From Muribaculaceae bacterium (GTDB lineage: Bacteria > Bacteroidota > Bacteroidia > Bacteroidales > Muribaculaceae), in contig JAKVKZ010000032.1 of NCBI GenBank assembly GCA_022484565.1, positions 1-38,392 on the forward strand: DNA of 38,392 bases. The letters are read 5' to 3'. Position 1 is the stretch's first letter. Every line of letters starts with the position of its first letter. Both the position numbers and the translations under genes were made by a program. This document shows, piece by piece, positions 1 through 9,007 of this stretch. Below the pieces are notes generated by a model. It saw only the letters and a list, made by a program, of their open reading frames with translations. It searched no databases and had not been told where the DNA came from.

Positions 1-273
1 ATGCTTCCTGTACCAACCTATCCCGCCCGGCAGATAGCCTGTGCAGCTTGCCAGCGAGGGCGACAGACGTCCTTCGACTGACCAGTCATGGGGCAAGTCA
101 AGTTTCCGCCATTTGCTGTCATCGGTTGCAGCGTTTTTATAACTTTGGTCATCGGCGAGAATGAATCGCCAACCATTGTCGAAATTCACAGGTTGCCCGA
201 ACGAGGCCTGTGCCATCCCCCTACCGACTACGGTAAGGAGAAATAACATTAACATTAGTCTAATTCCCTTCAT
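1..273 (-). CDS. GH2 family glycosidase, N-terminal fragment (runs off window)
   Basis: The 91 codons visible begin at the ATG whose complement is at 271-273 and stay open to the window edge. The product starts with a hydrophobic signal peptide (MKGIRLMLMLFLLTVV... ending near AQA). It continues with a typical start of the GH2 sugar-binding jelly-roll domain: FDNGWRFILAD, WRKLDLPHDWSVEG and GIGWYRKH. In this family the pattern 'W..xLPHDW' precedes a large catalytic barrel that here lies outside the window, so activity (beta-galactosidase, beta-glucuronidase or other) cannot be told. A leader of about 180 nt separates it from a promoter with the locus-wide operator at 487-517. Family assignment is fairly sure; substrate is unknown. 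Confidence 0.85.
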   Translation of the reverse strand, partial: MKGIRLMLMLFLLTVVGRGMAQASFGQPVNFDNGWRFILADDQSYKNAATDDSKWRKLDLPHDWSVEGRLSPSLASCTGYLPGGIGWYRKH

Positions 274-366
274 ATTGTCTTGTTTCTATATTGTCTTTCT
301 ACTGCCTACTAAGCAGCGCTAATTATATAATTATATCATTATTTTCTACAAAACAAGATATTTCGT

Positions 367-383
367 TGTGCAATAATTGCACA
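367..383. repeat. 17-nt perfect palindrome in GH2 leader
   Basis: TGTGCAATAATTGCACA is a perfect inverted repeat around a central A. It lies in the predicted untranslated leader of the truncated GH2 gene, about 95 nt upstream of its start codon. It could form a short RNA hairpin or be a DNA-binding site; its arms resemble the TTGTGCAT form of the AraC half-site. No function can be assigned. Confidence 0.35.
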
Positions 384-458
384 GTGGCTTTCATCCTTCT
401 TATGTTAAAGAGTAACAATTTCCCTTATTATATATATTTATATAATAAAATAGAACGG

Positions 459-517
459 CAAAGATAGCACAAAAATAGTTCATCTAAAATGCACAATCTT
501 ACTTTTTAGATGGACTA
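459..517 (-). promoter_or_regulatory. Operator A plus -7 box, promoter of truncated GH2 gene
   Basis: Read on the minus strand: half-site 1 TAGTCCATCT (517-508), 11 bases, half-site 2 TTGTGCATTT (496-487), 20 bases, then the -7 box TATCTTTG (466-459). The layout and spacing are the same as in front of four other units of this locus. The TTT of half-site 2 sits where a -33 TTTG would be, as expected for activator-dependent transcription. In addition, an inverted copy (TTTTAGATGAACTAT) follows half-site 2, giving 15-base arms with one mismatch. Confidence 0.8.
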
Positions 518-567
518 TATTCTTTTTTTCACCATTAATCCAAATATTTTTGGTTAAAATGACGAAT

Positions 568-606
568 TTCGATTGTGATTGACTTTAATTGTCAACCACA
601 ATCGAA
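568..606 (-). terminator. Terminator hairpin of ELWxSDGT-GH30-GH30 operon
   Basis: Ten paired bases (TTCGATTGTG with CACAATCGAA), one mismatch, five more pairs (TTGAC with GTCAA) and a 7-nt loop. It starts 9 bases beyond the stop codon of the last GH30 gene. The sequence beyond it is T-rich but has no clean U-run. Confidence 0.65.
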
Positions 607-615
607 CATTCTTTC

Positions 616-3600
616 CTATTTTACAATCAATTTCTTCGTGCCAAGCAAAACCTTTCCATTATATGCCGATACAATATATAATCCACAAGCGATATTGTCG
701 GTGCTGATTTGAATCGGAGATTGGCCGTCGCCATAACAAACCGACACCTCATTACCCATCATATCTACAACCCTAACTGTAGAAGCGCCTGCCAACGCGC
801 AATATGCATTTTGGCCGCGACGCGCAGGATTAGGATATAATTTCATGTCATCTTTCTTGCTCACAATATTCTTCAATCCTGATTTAGGCTCAGCCTTGCC
901 GACAAAAGTGACAATTGAATTACCGAGAATTTTATATAATGACCCATTTTTCACGGCAGGATAGCACTTCAGATTATCAATGTCTGACGTCACATAAGGG
1001 ATAAATTCAGGAATAGTATAATCTGTATCAAAATTATCAGTACTCAACATGACGGATACGTCGTTAGCTGAAGCATTCACTGCAACAAACACCACATCAT
1101 GCGATATCGAATCATAATATCCTGTTACCATCTGATTCGTCACAGCATCCACATCACTCATGTTATCGGAACGGTCAACATCAATGCGGACCATCCCAGG
1201 ACGCACGAACCTTGAATAATTGCCTAAGGAATACAGCAATTTCGTGGTTCTATATATTCCATCACTTTTATCACGGTTCAATGCCACAGGAATCAAGGCA
1301 AATCTATCTTCTTGCGACATGTTTCCATCAAGTTCAAATGTTGTCCACCATTGCCATCCCGACGCATTGGCGAGTTTCAAATCATTATGGATAATACGGG
1401 CCAAGGATATACCACTTTCCATTGGAGTAATTGCCACGCCACTTGGATGTCCAAATTTATATCCGTCACCAAGTAAACAATATTCAGTTTGCCAATAGCC
1501 AAGTCCCTTCGCGCTTATACTGTCATTCAACTGCTTTCTCCAGCTGCAAATGTTTGCAGCGCTATTGTCACAGCCATAACTATGCGATGTAGGAATCATC
1601 GCCAGTTTCGATAGCTTACCAAAATAATTAGAACCTGTCGGTGACCATAAATCGTTAAGCTGATTTGCGGCAAGCCCTGTGCCTCCAAACAAATATCCAA
1701 CATGCCCTGCCTCTCCGACGAGTATCTTGCTGTCCACATTATTGGCTTCAAATGCAGAATTGATGGCAACCACTGCATCATGAATCTCAGCATTTGTCCA
1801 TGGACTTCCCTCCTGCGATGCTTTTGCTCCCGCAGAACTTACACTCCATTCCCATTGAGGCTCATTCAAAGGACTTACATATCCAATTTTTATACCATTC
1901 TCATTGAAATGGTTCACCACCTTGGCAAGAAATTCGCCATAAGCGTCGTACTTGTCCGATTTCAATATGGTGGTGTGTCCATCGCCATATTCATTGAAGC
2001 CAAGTCCTCTTTTAGTGAACTGCACTGGGGGCGAATTTTGCCAGCCTATTATCGCTGTATGATAAGTTTTCGCAGCTTTTTCAAGGAACCATTGCTGACC
2101 AGCCTGCTTTGTCCAGTCGTAAGTGCCGTCAGCATTCAAGAAACATTCTGTCCTTCTTTCAGCTGATGAAATGCGGCTGGCAGTACCTTGTTCGGCTGTG
2201 CCTGCGCCAATATTGAATCTCCATAGCGACAGTCCGATTCCCTTTGGATTTCCGTTTGCGTCATTTTCTGTACTGAACAATAGTTCTGCCAATGCCTCTT
2301 TTTTCTGTTCAGGGAAATATTGCCCTACAAATGCCCCTGTCCAAGCATCCGAAGAGCCAAAATTCGACATAGTCTGATTCTTTTTGCTGATATCGGCTGT
2401 AAAAGTCAAATATTTGGTCTCGCTATTGTTGTAATTCACTACCTGTGCCGATGTCAGTTCTTCTTTATACGAATTCAAATCACATATCTTATACGACACA
2501 CCTTCAGCGGCATCTCCGAAACAGATATTTGCACAAGGCAGTGAATTTATGTCTGCTCTCGCCACAACCAATGAAGCCACACCATTCACATACACCCTTA
2601 TCGCAGCTGTTCCCTGCGCGGTATAAGTTTGGGCAAATGCTATTGAATTCCATTCATTCTCACTCAAAGAGCCTATGGCACCTTCCTTTATTACTGTCAA
2701 CTTTCCTGATATGGAAGAGACCAACTGTAAATCCCATTTGCCGCTTGATTTCCCCATACGCAATCCATAATAATCTCCTCCGTCGGATTGATACTTCATA
2801 ACATATTTACCACTGTCAGAGTTCGCGAAAGTTGATGGTTTAATTAAAAATGCGATGGTTGATTTATCCTTCCCTATCATCGTTTCAGGGAATTTCAGAT
2901 AGCCACCATCATTGATCGACGTCGCAGAGCCTTTCAGCGCATCGTCAGTAGTCGCGGTGTTGCTGCTGGCCAATATCTTAGTATTCCCTTTAGTGTCAAT
3001 AAAATCATTCTGTAACGGGAAACTCGAGTAAGGCACACCGGAAACAAAAACTGCCGGAATAGAGTCCGAATCAGCCATCAATGCCTGAATCTGGTTGTCC
3101 GACAAAGCCGAATGATAAATCTGTACATTAGATATGTAGCCAGTCATCGGATAATTCAATTCAGGATTATTCCCCAAATACCATTTCGTCAGATTGAAAT
3201 CCGACAATTTGGTCAGCAGTGTGGCTTCAGAAGTTAATATGCCATTTTGATAAAGTTTGGCTTTATTACCATTAAACACCACAGCGAAATGGTTCCAAAC
3301 GCCATCTTCCGTGGTATTTGCCGACAATGACTTGTATATTGAATATGGCTTGTTGTCACATACTAAATATGTATTGCTCGACCAAGTGGTTTTCGGAGAA
3401 AGATACACATTGCTCCCGTCAGCAGCATAAAAGGCAAAAATCATTGCCCAATATGCATTCGTGCTGTCAGTCTCTCTCTTGAACCACATTGAAATGGTCA
3501 TTTCATCATTCAAAGGTGAATTCGCGAATTTCAAGCATCCTTTTTGACCAGATGCGAATTTCATGACATTGCATTTGCGTTCGGAATCATAAACGACTGA

Positions 3601-3768
3601 AGCGCCGTTAAGCAATGATGCACTGGCATTGCCAAGGACATCTTTTGCCGTTCCGTCAGCAAAATTAATGTCAGCATAATGTTTGTATTCGCCGTAAGTA
3701 GTACTTGCCTTCACTGAAAAGGCAAGTACTGCAAAAGCGAATAGAATAAAAAACTTATTCATAAGCAC
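616..3768 (-). CDS. LamG-LamG-GH30 secreted glycosidase with T9SS tail (copy 1)
   Basis: 1050 residues, or 1048 if translation starts at the MNKF two codons in. Order: signal peptide (1-21), LamG/concanavalin-like domain (about 25-235), second LamG-like domain (about 245-455), GH30 catalytic domain of the Glyco_hydr_30_2 type (about 456-930), and a T9SS type A sorting tail (YPNPARRGQN near 980 to the C-terminal KLIVK). Likely catalytic residues are Glu in LNEPQ (about 636, acid/base) and Glu in WQTEY (about 760, nucleophile). Characterised relatives include endo-beta-1,6-galactanases, so a galactan backbone is a reasonable but unproven substrate. The tail predicts export by T9SS to the cell surface or medium. 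It is the last gene of its operon, 7 bases after the stop of a near-identical paralogue. Confidence 0.88.
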   Translation of the reverse strand: MLMNKFFILFAFAVLAFSVKASTTYGEYKHYADINFADGTAKDVLGNASASLLNGASVVYDSERKCNVMKFASGQKGCLKFANSPLNDEMTISMWFKRETDSTNAYWAMIFAFYAADGSNVYLSPKTTWSSNTYLVCDNKPYSIYKSLSANTTEDGVWNHFAVVFNGNKAKLYQNGILTSEATLLTKLSDFNLTKWYLGNNPELNYPMTGYISNVQIYHSALSDNQIQALMADSDSIPAVFVSGVPYSSFPLQNDFIDTKGNTKILASSNTATTDDALKGSATSINDGGYLKFPETMIGKDKSTIAFLIKPSTFANSDSGKYVMKYQSDGGDYYGLRMGKSSGKWDLQLVSSISGKLTVIKEGAIGSLSENEWNSIAFAQTYTAQGTAAIRVYVNGVASLVVARADINSLPCANICFGDAAEGVSYKICDLNSYKEELTSAQVVNYNNSETKYLTFTADISKKNQTMSNFGSSDAWTGAFVGQYFPEQKKEALAELLFSTENDANGNPKGIGLSLWRFNIGAGTAEQGTASRISSAERRTECFLNADGTYDWTKQAGQQWFLEKAAKTYHTAIIGWQNSPPVQFTKRGLGFNEYGDGHTTILKSDKYDAYGEFLAKVVNHFNENGIKIGYVSPLNEPQWEWSVSSAGAKASQEGSPWTNAEIHDAVVAINSAFEANNVDSKILVGEAGHVGYLFGGTGLAANQLNDLWSPTGSNYFGKLSKLAMIPTSHSYGCDNSAANICSWRKQLNDSISAKGLGYWQTEYCLLGDGYKFGHPSGVAITPMESGISLARIIHNDLKLANASGWQWWTTFELDGNMSQEDRFALIPVALNRDKSDGIYRTTKLLYSLGNYSRFVRPGMVRIDVDRSDNMSDVDAVTNQMVTGYYDSISHDVVFVAVNASANDVSVMLSTDNFDTDYTIPEFIPYVTSDIDNLKCYPAVKNGSLYKILGNSIVTFVGKAEPKSGLKNIVSKKDDMKLYPNPARRGQNAYCALAGASTVRVVDMMGNEVSVCYGDGQSPIQISTDNIACGLYIVSAYNGKVLLGTKKLIVK

Positions 3769-3775
3769 AAATTTA

Positions 3776-6700
3776 TTATTTTATAACTATTTTTCTTGAG
3801 TTAAGCAATGATTTTCCATTATAAGCCGATACGATATATAACCCGGGAGCTATATTGTCAGTATTTATTTGAATCGGAGATTGTCCGTTGCCATAATTAA
3901 CAGATACCTCGTTACCCATCATATCTATCACTCTAACGGTAGAAGCGCCAGTCAAAGAACAGTATGCATTTTGACCTTGACATATAGGATTCGGATAAAC
4001 ACTCATATCATACTTCTCGCTCACGACATTCTGCAATCCAGATTTAGGCTCAGCTTTGCCTACAAATGTAACAACAGAAGTACCTGGCAATAAATACGAT
4101 GCCCCATTCTTTACAACAGGATAGCGTTTCAGATTATCAGTTTCTGAAGTCAAATATGGGATAAACCCAGGAATTATGTAATCAGAATCAAAATTATCTA
4201 TCCCCAACCTAACACATGCATCATTAGAGGAAGCATTCACCGCTACAAATACGACATTGCGTGTAATTGTGTCGTAATATCCTGTTACCATTTGGTTTGC
4301 CACAGCATCCTCATCGCTCATGTTATCGGAACGGTTAACATCAACGCGTACCATTCCAGGACGAACAAACCTTGAATAATTGCCTAACGTATATAGCAAT
4401 TTCGTAGTCCTGTATATTCCATCACTATTATCACTTTTAAGAGCAACAGGTATCAAAGCGAATCTGTCCTCCAAAGTCAAATTTGCGTCCATTTCAAAAG
4501 TTGTCCACCATTGCCAACCAGAGGCATTGGCAAGTTTCAAATCATTATGAATAACGCGTGCCAATGATATTCCACTTTCCATCGGCGTAAGTGTTCTGTC
4601 GCTTGGATGCCCAAATCTGTAGCCTGTACCTAGTAAACTATATTCAGTCTCCCAAAAGCCCAAGCCCATAGTTTCAAGAATTGTCCCCAATTGCATTCTT
4701 GTATTACACAATGTTGAAGCACTCTTATCAGTCCAATAGCTATGTGATGTTGGTATCATTGCCAGTTTAGACAACTTACCGAAATAATGTGTCCCTGTCG
4801 GTGACCACAGCTCATTAAGTTGGTCAGATGCAAAATCTGTCGCCTTACTGTACAAACAATCAATATGGCCAGCCTCACCTACAAGTATCTTACTATCTGT
4901 ATTGTTAGTTTCAAACGCTGAATTGATAGCAACCACCACATCGTGAATCTCTTCATTTGTCCATGGACTTCCTTCATGCTCAGCATTAGCGCCTGCAGCG
5001 CTAATAGTCCATTCATATTGTGGTTCATTCAAAGGACTTACATATCCAATTTTTATACCATTCTCATTGAAATGATTCACCACTTTTGTCAAGAACTCAC
5101 CAAAAGCATTGTATTTATCCGATCGAAGTATAGTACTGTGTCCATCACCATATTCGTTAAATCCAAGACCTCTTTTTGTGAACTGCACTGGAGGTGAATT
5201 TTGCCACCCTATAATCGCAGTGTGATATGTCTTTGCTGCTTTTTCAAGAAACCATTGCTGACCTGCCTGTTTTGTCCAGTCGTAAGTGCCATCGGCATTC
5301 AGGAAACATTCCGTTCTTTGCTCAACAGAAGTTATACGACTTGCAGTACCTTGCTCGGCTGTGCCTGCACCTATATTGAATCTCCATGAAGAAAGCCCGA
5401 TGCCCTTTGGATTGCCATCTGAGTCATCTTCTGTACTGAAAAGTAGTTCAGCCAATGATTCCTTCTTTTGTTCACTGAAATACTGGCCGACAAATATCCC
5501 AGCTCGTGCATCAGAAGAACCAAAATTCGACATCGTCTGATGTTTTTTGTCGATTTCAGCCGTAAAATTCACATATTTGGTTTCACTGTTGTTGTAATTC
5601 ACCACCTGTACCGATGTCAGTTCTTCTTTATACGAATTCAAATCACATATCTTATACGAAAACCCCTCATTAGCATCACCGAAACAGATATTCGTACAAG
5701 GCAGCGTGTTAATGTCTGCTTTAGCTACCACTAATGAAGCCACGCCATTCACATATACCCTTATAGCTGCCGTACCTAACGCAGTATAAGTCTGGACAAA
5801 CACTATAGAGTTCCATCCATTCTCACTCAAAGAACCTATAGCGCCTTCCTTTATTACTGTCAACTTCCCTGAAATGGAAGAAATCAACTGTAAATCCCAT
5901 TTACCGTTTGATTTCCCCATCCGCAGCCCATAATAATCGCCTCCGGCGGATTGATACTTCATAACATATTTACCACTGTCGGAGTTCGCGAAAGTTGATG
6001 GTTTAATTAAAAATGCGATAGTTGATTTATCCTTCCCTATCATCGTTTCAGGGAATTTTAGATAGCCACCTTCATTGATCGACGTCGCAGAGCCTTTCAG
6101 AGCATCGTCAGTAATCGCAGTATTGCTATTGGCTAATATCTTAGTATTCCCTTTAGTGTCAATAAAATCATTCTGCAATGGGAAATTCGAGTAAGGCACA
6201 CCTGAAACAAAAACAGCAGGAATAGAATCCGCATCCGCCTTCAATGCCTGTATTTGGTTGTCCGACAAAGCCGAATGATAAATCTGAACATTGGATATGT
6301 ATCCTGTCATCGGATGATTCAATTCAGGATTATTACCCAAATACCATTTGGTGAAATTGTAATCCGACAATTTAGTTAAAAATATTGTCTCAGATGTCAA
6401 TATACCATTTTGATAAAGTTTGACTTTATTTCCCTTAAATACCACAGCGAAATGGGTCCAAACACCATCTTCCGTAGTATTTGCCGACAACGATTTGTAT
6501 ATTGAATACGGCTTGTTGTCACATACTAAATATGTATTGCTCGACCAAGTGGTTTTCGGAGAAAGATACATATTGCTCCGATCAGCGGCATAAAAAGCAA
6601 AAATCATAGCCCAATTTGCATTCATGCTGTCCGTCTCCCTCTTGAACCACATTGAAATGGTCATTTCATCATTTAGTGGCGAGTTCGCAAATTTCAAGCA

Positions 6701-6931
6701 TCCTTTTTGGTCTGATGAAAATTTCATCACATTGCATTTGCGGTCAGAATCATAAACGACAGAGGCGCCGTTCAACAATGATGCACTGGCATTGCCAAGG
6801 ACATCTTTTGCCGTTCCGTCTGCAAAATTGATGTCTGCATAATGTTTGTATTCGCCGTAAGTAGTACTTGCCTTTGATGAAAAGGCAAGTACTGCAAAAG
6901 TGATTAGAATAATAAACTTATTCATCAGCAA
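3776..6931 (-). CDS. LamG-LamG-GH30 secreted glycosidase with T9SS tail (copy 2)
   Basis: 1051 residues with the same plan as its downstream neighbour: signal peptide, two LamG-like domains, Glyco_hydr_30_2-type GH30 barrel, T9SS tail (YPNPICQGQN onward). Putative catalytic Glu residues lie in LNEPQ (about 635) and WETEY (about 762). By eye the two proteins match at most positions from end to end, so this is a tandem duplication of a whole gene. Differences cluster in loops after the acid/base Glu (for example HIDCLYSKATDFASDQ here against HVGYLFGGTGLAANQ) and around the nucleophile, which may mean altered specificity. It sits 61 bases after the ELWxSDGT gene with no operator between, so the two are probably co-transcribed. 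Confidence 0.88.
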   Translation of the reverse strand: MLMNKFIILITFAVLAFSSKASTTYGEYKHYADINFADGTAKDVLGNASASLLNGASVVYDSDRKCNVMKFSSDQKGCLKFANSPLNDEMTISMWFKRETDSMNANWAMIFAFYAADRSNMYLSPKTTWSSNTYLVCDNKPYSIYKSLSANTTEDGVWTHFAVVFKGNKVKLYQNGILTSETIFLTKLSDYNFTKWYLGNNPELNHPMTGYISNVQIYHSALSDNQIQALKADADSIPAVFVSGVPYSNFPLQNDFIDTKGNTKILANSNTAITDDALKGSATSINEGGYLKFPETMIGKDKSTIAFLIKPSTFANSDSGKYVMKYQSAGGDYYGLRMGKSNGKWDLQLISSISGKLTVIKEGAIGSLSENGWNSIVFVQTYTALGTAAIRVYVNGVASLVVAKADINTLPCTNICFGDANEGFSYKICDLNSYKEELTSVQVVNYNNSETKYVNFTAEIDKKHQTMSNFGSSDARAGIFVGQYFSEQKKESLAELLFSTEDDSDGNPKGIGLSSWRFNIGAGTAEQGTASRITSVEQRTECFLNADGTYDWTKQAGQQWFLEKAAKTYHTAIIGWQNSPPVQFTKRGLGFNEYGDGHSTILRSDKYNAFGEFLTKVVNHFNENGIKIGYVSPLNEPQYEWTISAAGANAEHEGSPWTNEEIHDVVVAINSAFETNNTDSKILVGEAGHIDCLYSKATDFASDQLNELWSPTGTHYFGKLSKLAMIPTSHSYWTDKSASTLCNTRMQLGTILETMGLGFWETEYSLLGTGYRFGHPSDRTLTPMESGISLARVIHNDLKLANASGWQWWTTFEMDANLTLEDRFALIPVALKSDNSDGIYRTTKLLYTLGNYSRFVRPGMVRVDVNRSDNMSDEDAVANQMVTGYYDTITRNVVFVAVNASSNDACVRLGIDNFDSDYIIPGFIPYLTSETDNLKRYPVVKNGASYLLPGTSVVTFVGKAEPKSGLQNVVSEKYDMSVYPNPICQGQNAYCSLTGASTVRVIDMMGNEVSVNYGNGQSPIQINTDNIAPGLYIVSAYNGKSLLNSRKIVIK

Positions 6932-6992
6932 CTCTAATTTATCTTATAATAACTATGATTTTCAAATTGGGAATGACTTTTTATTATGTAGT

Positions 6993-8822
6993 TTATTCCT
7001 TTATTATCTTCTGTGAAGTAACTTCACCATCAGATAATTTTACAACAACAATATAAAGCCCATTCTGCAACGAAGCCACATTAACGGTATTCACTGCATC
7101 AACCGATGCCAATACTCTTCCATCCAATCCCATTACGGATATATTCATTACTGACTTCTCCGACTTCACATTCACAATATCAGTCACAGGATTTGGATAG
7201 ACTTTAACTGATGTTCCTATGTTGACACGTTGAACCCCTGAACTTGGTTGTATCTCATAAAGTTTTGAATCCACACTCGCTACGAAATACAGATTGTCTT
7301 TCATATTCAACAATCCATAGGGTTTACCGTTATTAAGAAAGTCATATACCTTATACGGATTCGACATATTGTCATCAAAACACCATAATTCGGAGTTGTT
7401 TGTCGCATCCTCGGATACAAAATAGAGTTGAGTCCCTACTTTAGTAAAATATCTTGATCTATCCGGCTTATTTGGCTGGTTTATAGTAAGTGCAGGATTT
7501 GTCCAAGTCCTTAAATATATTGCTGTATCAATTTTTGCAATATCCATTGAGGATACATCAATTCTCCATAGGCTCTGTCCAGAATACAATTCAGATGCCA
7601 CATCAGGCATATGATAAACGCCATTAGCTTGAAAATACACCATTCCGTCATACACATTCTCCCAACCTTGCGGCCAACTCGGTTGTTTCGATGCAGGGAA
7701 ATGATAAGTATTTATATCACATATTTGCTTGGGGTTTACTCCCTTAACAAAAGGCTTGTTAAAGTCTATTATACAAGGCTCAACGTTGTGAACTCCATCA
7801 TTAGCTCTGAAAAGACTTATATGGTCATTCAACGGCAATGTGCAAGCGAACCCACTTGCAACAGGTGCGCCACCAGTTGTCCCTTCTGCAAAATCAAAGC
7901 CTATCCATTTTGTACCTTCTGCAGTACCATCACTTATCCAAATATCGCTTCCTATATCTCCATTCACTCCTAAACTTGCATCATTAGTTACCTGTGACAC
8001 AGTCTCAGCTCTGAATATGGCCTTATTTCCGACTGCTGTAAGCCAATCTATATTTGCTGTTGCAGTTTTTGACCAACCATCAAAAGGAGCAGGATTGATA
8101 TCCTTCACTATTTTTGTTCCGTCCTTCGTTCCATCAGTAACCCATAATGTCTCATTTGTTTCGGATGAATAACCTACAAACAAAGCTTTGTCCCCAATCA
8201 CGGCAAAACGTCCATGATTACTATCCCATCCTGTTTCACGAGTAGGTGTGTCTCCTATTCTAATTGTCCCGTCTGCTGTACCATCGCTCACCCACAGCCA
8301 TCTTTCTGGTTTCGAGCTGTCAACCACCGGAAGCAATTCACTCTCCGCATCCAAGGCAAAGAACAATACCTTATTTCCAAATGCCTGCAAACCAAAAGGA
8401 TTAGAACCTATAGTATCTGGATAAATATCTTTCACCATATATGTTCCGCCATCAGTGCCATCACTTACCCACAGTTCAGTTCCTGCATCAGGCGTTACAG
8501 CAGTAAAGAAGCATTTTTCCCCAACCATACACATCCATTGTGGATTTGACCCTGTCGACCCTGGTACGATATCTTTCACCATTTTGGTACCGGTCATTGT
8601 ACCGTCACTTATCCATAATTCATCCCCAGCAGCATCTGTTTTTGCGGAAAAGAAAATTTTGTCTGCACTATAAACTACTGGCTTATTATTATTGGACTCA
8701 CCTTCGATGGATGTCACTGTAACTCCGTCAGGAGTAATCGAAACAGGCACTTGTTGTGCAGCATTTACGTTTATCGACGTTGCCGCCAATAAGGTTGCGA
8801 AAAAGTAATTTTTTGCTTTCAT
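6993..8822 (-). CDS. ELWxSDGT-repeat secreted protein with T9SS tail
   Basis: 609 residues, first gene of its operon. A signal peptide (1-21) is followed by five recognisable copies of the ELWxSDGTxxGTxxVKDI motif near residues 68, 116, 175, 225 and 293, roughly 50 residues apart. Such repeats form a beta-propeller-like or beta-rich fold in secreted proteins of many Bacteroidota. The end is a T9SS sorting domain (KVYPNPVTDIVNV near 540, C-terminal QKIIKE). No catalytic motif of a known glycosidase family is visible. Its place ahead of two GH30 genes under the shared operator suggests a glycan-binding or surface role, but this is inference. The start is the first Met before the hydrophobic segment, about 45 nt downstream of the predicted transcript start. 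Confidence 0.8.
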   Translation of the reverse strand: MKAKNYFFATLLAATSINVNAAQQVPVSITPDGVTVTSIEGESNNNKPVVYSADKIFFSAKTDAAGDELWISDGTMTGTKMVKDIVPGSTGSNPQWMCMVGEKCFFTAVTPDAGTELWVSDGTDGGTYMVKDIYPDTIGSNPFGLQAFGNKVLFFALDAESELLPVVDSSKPERWLWVSDGTADGTIRIGDTPTRETGWDSNHGRFAVIGDKALFVGYSSETNETLWVTDGTKDGTKIVKDINPAPFDGWSKTATANIDWLTAVGNKAIFRAETVSQVTNDASLGVNGDIGSDIWISDGTAEGTKWIGFDFAEGTTGGAPVASGFACTLPLNDHISLFRANDGVHNVEPCIIDFNKPFVKGVNPKQICDINTYHFPASKQPSWPQGWENVYDGMVYFQANGVYHMPDVASELYSGQSLWRIDVSSMDIAKIDTAIYLRTWTNPALTINQPNKPDRSRYFTKVGTQLYFVSEDATNNSELWCFDDNMSNPYKVYDFLNNGKPYGLLNMKDNLYFVASVDSKLYEIQPSSGVQRVNIGTSVKVYPNPVTDIVNVKSEKSVMNISVMGLDGRVLASVDAVNTVNVASLQNGLYIVVVKLSDGEVTSQKIIKE

Positions 8823-8871
8823 TTTGTTTAATGTTAAATGGTTTAGTATGCTCTATGAAAAGTTTGATGGA

Positions 8872-8930
8872 CAAAAATAGTCAATATGGAATTTACCCAA
8901 AATGCACAATCATATTATTTAGATGGATTA
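8872..8930 (-). promoter_or_regulatory. Operator B plus -7 box, promoter of ELWxSDGT-GH30-GH30 operon
   Basis: On the minus strand: TAATCCATCT (8930-8921), 11 bases, TTGTGCATTT (8909-8900), 20 bases, TATTTTTG (8879-8872). Same spacing as operators A, C, D and E. A further half-site-like TTGTCCATCA (8874-8865) starts inside the -7 box and continues over the likely transcript start. Confidence 0.82.
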
Positions 8931-8959
8931 TCTTACTATTTTATTGTTCAACACATTAT

Positions 8960-8980
8960 CAAATTATAAAAAATAATTTG
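8960..8980 (-). terminator. Weak AT-rich hairpin after GH27 gene
   Basis: CAAATTAT and ATAATTTG flank five A residues (five U in the minus-strand transcript), 27 bases beyond the GH27 stop codon. All but the outer pair are A-T, so stability is low. It is the only candidate terminator for the MFS-to-GH27 operon. Confidence 0.35.
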
Positions 8981-9007
8981 CCAGTTATTTTCGATTCAAT
9001 TTTGCAA

